Source: Baekduia soli (GTDB taxonomy: Bacteria; Actinomycetota; Thermoleophilia; Solirubrobacterales; Solirubrobacteraceae). From it: a stretch of 64,000 nt of DNA. The notes beneath the pieces were generated by a model. That model made no database searches and was not told the origin of the DNA. It saw nothing but the letters and a program-made list of their open reading frames with translations. A program made the position numbers and the translations under genes. Shown piece by piece: positions 58,159-64,000 of the stretch; the stretch's first letter is position 1; the number at the start of each line of letters is the position of its first letter. Location of the stretch: NCBI RefSeq assembly GCF_007970665.1, contig NZ_CP042430.1:558001-622000 (forward strand), given 5' to 3'.

Positions 58159-59184
58159 TCAGGCCGCCGGCGCGGTCCGCCGCAGCCATTCGGCCGGCGC
58201 GGCCAGCTCGGCCTTGGACGGCGCGAGCTCCGGCGCCGCCCAGGCGTCGCGCAGGCCGTCGGTGCCCCGCGCCTCCACGACGGCGTCGCAGAACACGCGG
58301 CCCTCGGCGTACTGGCGCATCTTGAGGTCGATGCCCAGCAGGCGGTCGAGGATCCGCAGCAGCGGGGGCCGGTCCTCGCGCCGGCGGTCCATCGCCGCGC
58401 GCAGCCCCTCGACGTCGTCCAGGACCCCGGCGCCCGCGTGGTCCATCGTCCATTCGGCGTGGCCCTCGACGAGGCCCATCGTCCCCTGGACGCGGTCGAG
58501 CAGGAGGCGCCGCTCGCTGCCCATCACCGCGCCGAGCAGGCCGCCCTCGCGCACCGACCCGGCCCACGCCTTGAGGTCGTCGACGCCGAGGCGCAGCAGC
58601 GCGCGCGGGTCGGGCCGCACGTCGAGCGCCGACAGCAGCTCGCGCAGCGTGCCGCCGAGGCGCTCGCGCAGCCACGGCACCGAGCCGAACTGCACCGCGT
58701 GGGTGACCTCGTGCAGCGTGACCCACGTCACGAGCTCGTCGCGGTCGGCCTTCAGCTCGGTCGCCGCCCGGTCCAGGTTGGGTCCGACGAGCATGAGCCG
58801 CGGCGCGACGGAGGCGTCGAGGAGGTCGAGCTCGTACTGGCCGAGGACCCGGCGCGCGAACATCCCCACCATCCCGCCGACCTCGGCGGCGACGACCGCG
58901 CTGACGGCGGCCTGCAGCGCGGCGGGCCCGCCCGTGGACGGCGCCCGGTCCAGCACGGGACCCAGCGTGGAGCGCATCGTCCGCAGGTTCGCGTCGATCC
59001 ACGCCCCGCGGTCGACCCACTCCACCGTGGGCAGCGCGCCCGCGGGGACCAGCCCGGTGGCCGCGACGACCTGGTCGCGCGCGGCATCGGCGCGCTCCTG
59101 CAGGATCGCGGGCGCCACGGAGGCGGGCGCCTGGCCCGCGGTGCTCCGGGCGATCCGGGCGGCCAGCTTCCAGTCGACGTCCAT
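58159..59184 (-). CDS. Zinc-dependent metalloprotease-like protein, DUF2342 (F420-associated)
   Basis: A 341-residue protein of the actinobacterial DUF2342/zincin-2 family. The zinc motif is LHEVTHAVQF (HExxH) near residue 157, with a downstream conserved VEGHAEWTMD that may give the third ligand. MDVDWKLAARIARSTAG and LVGPNLDRAATELKADRDEL are family sequences. The family is found mainly in actinobacteria that make coenzyme F420; proteolysis has not been shown clearly. It starts two bases after the inositol-phosphatase-like gene, so both are one operon. Confidence 0.88.
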   Translation of the reverse strand: MDVDWKLAARIARSTAGQAPASVAPAILQERADAARDQVVAATGLVPAGALPTVEWVDRGAWIDANLRTMRSTLGPVLDRAPSTGGPAALQAAVSAVVAAEVGGMVGMFARRVLGQYELDLLDASVAPRLMLVGPNLDRAATELKADRDELVTWVTLHEVTHAVQFGSVPWLRERLGGTLRELLSALDVRPDPRALLRLGVDDLKAWAGSVREGGLLGAVMGSERRLLLDRVQGTMGLVEGHAEWTMDHAGAGVLDDVEGLRAAMDRRREDRPPLLRILDRLLGIDLKMRQYAEGRVFCDAVVEARGTDGLRDAWAAPELAPSKAELAAPAEWLRRTAPAA

Positions 59185-59186
59185 GC

Positions 59187-60035
59187 TCAGGCCGCCGGCA
59201 GGGTCATGAGGCGGGCCAGCGACTCCGGGGAGCGCGCGGCCACCACCGGATGGCGGGGCTCGAGGTCCAGCGGCGCGGCCAGCGGCCCGTCCTCGCAGCC
59301 GACGAACGCGACGTGCCCGCCGGACTCGCGCACGATGAGCTGGGCCGCGGCGGCATCGACGGCGCGGCAGTTCCACAGGGAGGCCATCCCGTCCACGCGC
59401 GTCGTGGCCACCTGGCACATGGAGACGGCGATCGTCCCCAGCGCCCGCACCCGCCGGGTGCACCGCACGAGCTCGTCGGAGGAGCGCGCCAGCCAGCGCG
59501 GGTCGGCCGACTCGACGGCCAGCAGCTCCAGGCGCCCATCGGGCAGCCGCCGCTCGGGCGGCGGATGGGCGATGCGGACGTCGTCGAGGAACGCGCCGCC
59601 GCCGAGCTCGGCGCGCCACTCCTCCGACGGCCCGAGGTCGTGGACGAAGCCGAAGACCACGTCGGCCATCGTCGGTCCGGTGGCCACCGCGACCGACAGC
59701 GCGTGGTGCGGCAGCCCGCGCTTGGCGTTCAGCGAGCCGTCGATGGGGTCGACGACCACCAGGACGCCCGGGTCGCCGAAGTCGACCACGCCGCGCTCCT
59801 CGGCCACGACGGTGAAGCGCGCCCCCGCGTCGTACAACCCCTGCAGCTCGTCCATGACGCGCTGCTCGGCCTCGGCGTCGATGACGAGCGTCCGGTCGCC
59901 GCCCCCGCCGGTGAGGCCGGTCTCCACCACCCGCTCGGTGCTGGTGGGGTGCTCGCGGAGCACGGACCTGAGTCCCTCGGCCGCGCGCCGACAGGCACCG
60001 AGCCAGTCGTGGGCGAGCACGGGGTGGGCGGTCAT
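59187..60035 (-). CDS. Inositol monophosphatase-family protein
   Basis: A 282-residue Mg2+-dependent sugar phosphatase (IMPase/CysQ/FBPase-IV type). Motifs VVAEERG (metal ligands Glu-Glu), VVVDPIDGSLNAKRG (DPIDG) and the C-terminal NCRAVDAAAAQLIV (Asp of the W-D-x-A-A region, with tryptophan replaced) are present. Substrate unknown. I choose the ATG at 60035 over 60044 because TAGGAT (60050-60045 on the minus strand) lies nine bases upstream, matching the leaderless pattern of this genome, whereas 60044 would follow the hexamer directly. Confidence 0.85.
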   Translation of the reverse strand: MTAHPVLAHDWLGACRRAAEGLRSVLREHPTSTERVVETGLTGGGGDRTLVIDAEAEQRVMDELQGLYDAGARFTVVAEERGVVDFGDPGVLVVVDPIDGSLNAKRGLPHHALSVAVATGPTMADVVFGFVHDLGPSEEWRAELGGGAFLDDVRIAHPPPERRLPDGRLELLAVESADPRWLARSSDELVRCTRRVRALGTIAVSMCQVATTRVDGMASLWNCRAVDAAAAQLIVRESGGHVAFVGCEDGPLAAPLDLEPRHPVVAARSPESLARLMTLPAA

Positions 60036-60043
60036 GAGGGCCA

Positions 60044-60050
60044 TATCCTA
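60044..60050. promoter_or_regulatory. Overlapping divergent -10 hexamers
   Basis: TATCCTA contains TATCCT on the plus strand (60044-60049, six bases before GTG 60056) and TAGGAT on the minus strand (60050-60045, nine bases before ATG 60035). Only 20 bases separate the two starts, exactly as at 44064/44085. Confidence 0.6.
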
Positions 60051-60055
60051 GGGTC

Positions 60056-63000
60056 GTGCCCGCTTCCCCCGGTGCGTTCACGCCCGAGGACCATCACGCC
60101 CGCAGCGCCATGGGCCCGCCCCTGGGCGAGCCGGCGCCTGCGACCGGGCCCGCGGAGGCCGCGGCCGCGGCCTCGGGCACCCCGGCCCTGACCGCCGACC
60201 AGCAGGGCGCGGTCGACCATCGCGGCGGCCCGCTCGTCATCCTCGGCGGGGCCGGCAGCGGGCGCACGCAGGCGCTCGTGGCCCGCTTCGCCGCGCTGGT
60301 GGCCGAGGGCGTCGCGCCCGAGGACATCCTGCTGCTGACCCGCACGGCCGCCGCCGCCGACGCCCTGCACGCCCGCGTCCACGACGCGCTGGGCGACCGG
60401 CCGTTCGAGGAGCTGCCGGTGCTGCCCGTGCACGGGATGTGCGCCCGGCTGCTGCGCGACGAGGCGCTCGAGGCCGGCATCGACCCGTTCGCGGTGACCG
60501 CCACGCCGGCCGACCGCCTCGCCCTGCTGCTGGACCGCGTCGACGAGCTGACGCTGCGCCGCCACGACCTGCGCGGCCGTCCCGCCGCCGTCCTGGGCGC
60601 CGTGCTGGCCCGGATCGACCGCCTCAAGGAGGCCGGCGTGCGCGCGGGGCGCTTCGCCGAGTGGGCTGCGACGCTGGCCGCCGACACCGAGCGCGGCGAG
60701 CGCGAGCGCGAGTTCGCGGGGCTGTTCGAGGCCCACGACCGCCTGCTGCTCGCCCACGGGCTGCTGGACTTCGGCGAGCTCGTGCTGCGCAGCCAGGAGC
60801 TGCTCGAGCGCCGGCCTCACGTCCGCGAGCGCACCGCCGCGCGGTGGCGCCACGTCCTCGTCGACGACCTCGAGGACCTCACCCCCGCCCAGGCCCACGT
60901 CGTCACGCTGCTCGCCGCCGAGCACGGCGACCTGGCCGCGACCGCCGACGACGACCAGGCCGTCGGCGAGCCGCGCGCGGTCGCCGCGCGCCTGCAGGCC
61001 TTCGTCGGGGGCGCGGTCGGCGGGCGCCCCGTGCACGTCGTGCGCCTCTCGCGCAGCCTGCGCTGCCCCGAGCGCATCGTGACCGCCGCCGAGGCCGTCG
61101 TCGCGCCGATCGCCGACCGGCTCGACGAGGCGCCCGACCGCATCGGCTCGGGCGCCGCCGGCGACGTGCGCCTGTGGCGCTGCGCGACGGGCCGCGCCCA
61201 GGCCCAGGGCGTGGCCGCCGCCGTCGAGCGGCTCGTGCGCGAGGGCACGCGCCCCGGGCGGATCGGCGTGCTCGTGCGCAGCGTGCGCAACGAGGGCCAG
61301 GAGCTCGCCGTCGCGCTCGAGGAGCGCGCGCTGCCCTACCGGCTGGCCGGCGCCGCCGCGTTCTTCGGGCAGGCCGAGGTCCGCGACGTCCTGGCGTGGC
61401 TGAGGCTCCTCGTCGACCCGGGCGACGCCGGCGCCGTCGTGCGCGCCCTCGCCCGCCCGCCGATCGAGCTGCACGCGGTCGACCTCGCGCGCTGCATCCA
61501 GATCGCCCGGCGCCGCAAGCTCGACATGGTGTCCGCCCTGGTGGCGGCCACCGAGTCGCCCCAGCTGCCGCCCGAGGCACGCGAGCGCGTGCTCGCCTTC
61601 CTCAAGCTGCACCGCCAGGCCGCCGCCGCGCTGGACACGACGCGCCCCGACCTCTTCGTCCACCGGCTCATCGAGCGCCTGGGCCTGCGCCGCCAGCAGG
61701 TCTTCGCCGCCCAGGCCGACGTCGTCGAGCGCCTCGTCAGCCTCGCCCGCGTCGGCGAGCTGGCCGCCTCCTACGCCCGCCGCGCCCCGCAGGCCACGCC
61801 GCGGGAGTTCGCGCGCTGGCTCGCCGCGGTGGCCGAGGCCGGTGGGATGCACGACGCCGAGGACGAGGACGAGGGCCAGCCCCGCGACGACGCGGTCGCG
61901 GTCCTGCCGCTGCACGCCGCCAAGGGCCTGGAGTTCGACCACGTCTTCGTCTGCGGCCTGCAGGCCTCGCGGATGCCCGGCGCCCGGCGCCAGCTCATCG
62001 AGCCGATCCCCGCCGAGCTGCTCGGCGACGCCGGCGAGGGCGACTCGCGCGAGGAGCACCTCGCCGAGATGCGGCGCGTCCTGCACGTCGCGATGACGCG
62101 CGCCCGGGAGGGCCTGGTCCTCGCCTACGCCGTGGCCTCCGAGCGCGGCTCGCCGCAGCATCCCTCGCCGTTCGCCGAGGAGGCCCGGGCCGCCCTGGGC
62201 GCCGAGTGGGAGGACGTCGAGGAGCAGCTCTTCGGACCCGACGAGGCGCTGCACGCCACGATCGGCCAGCTGCGCGACGAGCTGCTGGCCGACGTCCAGC
62301 AGATCGGCACGCGCCTGGGCGAGCTGCGCCTGGACACCGACCTCGACGTGGCCCACGGCGTCACGCGCTACCTCGAGCTGCTCAAGCTCTCGGCGCTGCT
62401 GGCGCGCCCCACCGGCCAGCCCGTCGCCGACGCGCTGCCCGGCATCAACGCCGCGATCCTGCAGGCCGCGACCGGCCAGCAGCGCGAGATCCTGCAGACC
62501 TCGTCGCTGGACGAGGTGCTCCTCGGGGCCGAGCGCGACGCGGGCGTGCGCGCCGCCGCGACCGCCGCGCGCCACGAGCCCTCGCTCGCGCCGTTCCTGC
62601 CGCGCCGCGGCGACGGGCTGGCGCTGTCGGCCTCCGACATCGAGACCTACCGCACCTGTCCGTTGAAGTACAAGTTCGCCCGCGTGTTCCGGGTGCCGCA
62701 GGAGCCGACGATCAACCAGCGCTTCGGCATCGTCGTCCACCAGGTGCTCGAGCGCTACCACCAGGGCTCCGACCCCCATCAGCCGCGGTCGATCGACGAG
62801 CTGCTGGGCCTGCTGGAGGCGGGCTGGCGGCGCAGCGGCTTCGGTGCCACCGACGAGGAGCGCCAGCTGCGCGGCAAGGCCGAGACCGCGCTGCGCCGCT
62901 ACCACCAGCGCTTCCAGGCCGAGGACGCCGAGCCCATGTGGTTCGAGAAGTCCTTCACCTTCAAGATCGGCCCACACGTGCTGCGCGGCCGCGTCGACCG

Positions 63001-63337
63001 CGTCGACCGGCTGCCCGACGGCCGCTACGAGCTCATCGACTACAAGACGGGGCGCCCGCGGACGGCGGCCCAGCTGCGCGACGACGTGCAGCTGGCGCTC
63101 TACGCCGTGGCCGCGACGCAGGCCTGGGGCCTGGAGGCCTCCCGCCAGTCCTACCTGTACGTGTTGGACGACCGGAAGGTCCCGCTGCCCGACGACGGCG
63201 GTGACGCCGAGTGGATCTCGGAGACCGTGCTGGAGGTCGGCGACGGCATCCTCGGGCAGGGCTTCGAGCCCACGCCCTCCTATGCGGCCTGCTCGATCTG
63301 CGACTACCGCATCGCCTGTCCGGCCTCCGAGCGCTGA
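60056..63337 (+). CDS. UvrD-like helicase with C-terminal RecB-type nuclease (AdnA/AddB-like), atypical Walker A
   Basis: A 1093-residue superfamily 1 helicase fused to a PD-(D/E)XK nuclease, the layout of AdnA/AdnB. Q-motif LTADQQGAV; motif I is GGAGSGRT (64-71) with Arg70 where the catalytic lysine belongs; motif II is LVDDLEDL instead of the usual VDExQD; ADDDQAV corresponds to motif III, KGLEFDHVFVCGLQ to V and RRVLHVAMTRAREGL to VI. The nuclease at about 860-1090 has GRVDRVDRLPDG and LIDYKTG, with Fe-S cysteines in YRTCPLKYKF and CSICDYRIACP. It may be the motor-impaired subunit of a two-subunit end-resection enzyme. The GTG is preceded by TATCCT. Confidence 0.9.
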   Translation: MPASPGAFTPEDHHARSAMGPPLGEPAPATGPAEAAAAASGTPALTADQQGAVDHRGGPLVILGGAGSGRTQALVARFAALVAEGVAPEDILLLTRTAAAADALHARVHDALGDRPFEELPVLPVHGMCARLLRDEALEAGIDPFAVTATPADRLALLLDRVDELTLRRHDLRGRPAAVLGAVLARIDRLKEAGVRAGRFAEWAATLAADTERGEREREFAGLFEAHDRLLLAHGLLDFGELVLRSQELLERRPHVRERTAARWRHVLVDDLEDLTPAQAHVVTLLAAEHGDLAATADDDQAVGEPRAVAARLQAFVGGAVGGRPVHVVRLSRSLRCPERIVTAAEAVVAPIADRLDEAPDRIGSGAAGDVRLWRCATGRAQAQGVAAAVERLVREGTRPGRIGVLVRSVRNEGQELAVALEERALPYRLAGAAAFFGQAEVRDVLAWLRLLVDPGDAGAVVRALARPPIELHAVDLARCIQIARRRKLDMVSALVAATESPQLPPEARERVLAFLKLHRQAAAALDTTRPDLFVHRLIERLGLRRQQVFAAQADVVERLVSLARVGELAASYARRAPQATPREFARWLAAVAEAGGMHDAEDEDEGQPRDDAVAVLPLHAAKGLEFDHVFVCGLQASRMPGARRQLIEPIPAELLGDAGEGDSREEHLAEMRRVLHVAMTRAREGLVLAYAVASERGSPQHPSPFAEEARAALGAEWEDVEEQLFGPDEALHATIGQLRDELLADVQQIGTRLGELRLDTDLDVAHGVTRYLELLKLSALLARPTGQPVADALPGINAAILQAATGQQREILQTSSLDEVLLGAERDAGVRAAATAARHEPSLAPFLPRRGDGLALSASDIETYRTCPLKYKFARVFRVPQEPTINQRFGIVVHQVLERYHQGSDPHQPRSIDELLGLLEAGWRRSGFGATDEERQLRGKAETALRRYHQRFQAEDAEPMWFEKSFTFKIGPHVLRGRVDRVDRLPDGRYELIDYKTGRPRTAAQLRDDVQLALYAVAATQAWGLEASRQSYLYVLDDRKVPLPDDGGDAEWISETVLEVGDGILGQGFEPTPSYAACSICDYRIACPASER

Positions 63338-63347
63338 GCGTCCCGGC

Positions 63348-64000
63348 TCAGCCCAGGAAGCCGAGCAGCAGGCCGAGCACCAGGAACGCGAAGAGCACGA
63401 GCGCGCCGACGGCGAACCACGGGCTCAGCGACGGACCCTTGGCGTGGTGGCGCGGCGGGTCGGGCACCGCGGCGTCGGCCAGCCCTCCGGCCGCCCGCGC
63501 GACCGGCTCGAGGCGCAGGCGCTGCGTGGCGTCGTCGGCCGGCGCGGCCGTCGTCGGCTCGTCGCCGGCGGGCGCGGCCAGCGCGTCGAGGGCCAGGGTG
63601 GGCTCGGGGTCGCCGGCGGGCGGCGCGGCCGCGCGCAGCTCGGCGATCGTCTCCTGGGAGCGGCGGCGCTCCTCGGCCAGCTCGGCGCGCAGGACCTCGA
63701 CGCCCTCGGCCTCGGTGCGCGCGCGGTCCTCGGCGGCCTGCGCGCGGTCCAGCGCCTCGCGCGTGCGCGCCGCCTCGGCCTCCAGGCGCGCCTGGACCTC
63801 GGCGACCCGCGCGTCGCCCGCCGCCTCGGCCTCCTGGCGCCGGGCCTCGGCCGCACGGGCGGCCTCCCCGGCCTGCTCGGCGGCCGCCGTGCGCTCGGCC
63901 TCCCGCGCCTGGTCGACGGCGGCGTCGAGCCCCGCGCGCGCGGCCTCGGCGTCGGCACGCGCCGCCGCGGCCTCGTCCTCGAGCTCCTCGATGCGGCGGC
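63348..64000 (-). CDS. Coiled-coil protein with C-terminal membrane anchor, 5' end beyond window
   Basis: Translated on the minus strand, this frame runs from beyond the right edge to TGA at 63350-63348. The visible N-terminal 120 residues are a dense Ala/Glu/Arg coiled coil (AEEQ-, ARTREALDRAQAAEDRART and similar heptads). A Pro/Ala/Asp-rich linker follows (about 50 residues), and the end is a single hydrophobic helix: SPWFAVGALVLFAFLVLGLL, then LGFLG at the terminus. It is a tail-anchored protein, possibly a cell-division or envelope scaffold; the function is unknown. Over 210 residues are visible and the start is not seen. It converges with the helicase gene, with ten bases between stops. 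Confidence 0.75.
   Translation of the reverse strand, partial: RRIEELEDEAAAARADAEAARAGLDAAVDQAREAERTAAAEQAGEAARAAEARRQEAEAAGDARVAEVQARLEAEAARTREALDRAQAAEDRARTEAEGVEVLRAELAEERRRSQETIAELRAAAPPAGDPEPTLALDALAAPAGDEPTTAAPADDATQRLRLEPVARAAGGLADAAVPDPPRHHAKGPSLSPWFAVGALVLFAFLVLGLLLGFLG

Noticed and set aside
60032-62977. A 981-codon open frame antisense to the UvrD-like gene
   Set aside because: Same shadow effect; there are no domains in the translation, and the plus-strand gene is complete.

Overview
The window is 64 kb of very GC-rich chromosomal DNA with dense genes on both strands, many 4-base start/stop overlaps (ATGA, GTGA) and frequent GTG starts. The content suggests a free-living actinobacterium: a fused PafB-PafC regulator, CGAAC-N4-GTTCG SOS boxes, a DUF2342 metalloprotease of the F420-associated group, a CGNR zinc-finger regulator and DrrAB-like exporters. 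A deep lineage such as Thermoleophilia/Solirubrobacterales is my best guess, but it is inferred from gene content only. I see no rRNA, tRNA, CRISPR array, insertion sequence, prophage or plasmid feature. This looks like core and ordinary accessory chromosome.

Layout. 1-3088: a DrrAB-like exporter (cut by the left edge) and two oxidoreductases. 3301-11087: a secreted FN3-like protein, an arylamine N-acetyltransferase, an NAD(P)-binding protein, a degenerate ABC1/UbiB-like protein, a FadR-like regulator with a fatty-acid-hydroxylase-type enzyme, a DMT permease and an LPG-synthase-like membrane protein. 11162-19582: L,D-transpeptidase, DHA2 exporter, GntR/EamA pair, YhaM-like HD exonuclease, a response regulator coupled to a lone HisKA domain, and fused PafBC. 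19731-23227: a PPOX-fold protein coupled to rmlA, then rmlD and rmlB (no rmlC). 23239-29977: lipoprotein, TetR, family 5 uracil-DNA glycosylase, large Lhr helicase, Nudix. 29971-34547: glycerol-type module (FGGY kinase, GlpA-like oxidase, GDPD) with a Nei-like glycosylase and a cupin. 34534-38780: ECF sigma factor overlapped by a DUF4349 membrane protein, Crp/Fnr regulator, Nudix, ASCH protein, single-domain response regulator. 38807-41570: membrane protein and groES-groEL under two CIRCE operators. 41696-44804: flavin reductase-like protein, cupin, His-tailed protein, a frameshifted RmlD-like gene and a MOSC protein. 44818-49340: a five-gene operon (P450, TetR, ABC ATPase, two permeases) behind a 38-bp palindrome. 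49397-53111: CGNR regulator with citrate synthase, divergent amidase, frameshifted lipoprotein. 53157-60035: SDR, ferredoxin, Mrp ATPase, AzlCD, a basic coiled-coil protein behind SOS boxes, metalloprotease, inositol-phosphatase-like enzyme. 60056-64000: UvrD-like helicase with RecB-type nuclease, and a tail-anchored coiled-coil protein cut by the right edge.

Themes. Genome maintenance is over-represented (PafBC, UDG, Lhr, Nei, UvrD/RecB-like protein, SOS-boxed gene). Many genes lack a Shine-Dalgarno sequence and instead carry a TANNNT hexamer 6-11 bases before the start codon, the signature of leaderless transcription. In five cases this hexamer begins with the TAG stop codon of the upstream gene, and in two divergent pairs the -10 hexamers of both strands occupy the same seven bases. 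A 65-bp double-hairpin element occurs twice, directly after stop codons. These regulatory patterns, together with several operator palindromes beside their likely regulators, are the most novel-looking content; no single gene cluster stands out as an unmistakably new defence or biosynthetic system.
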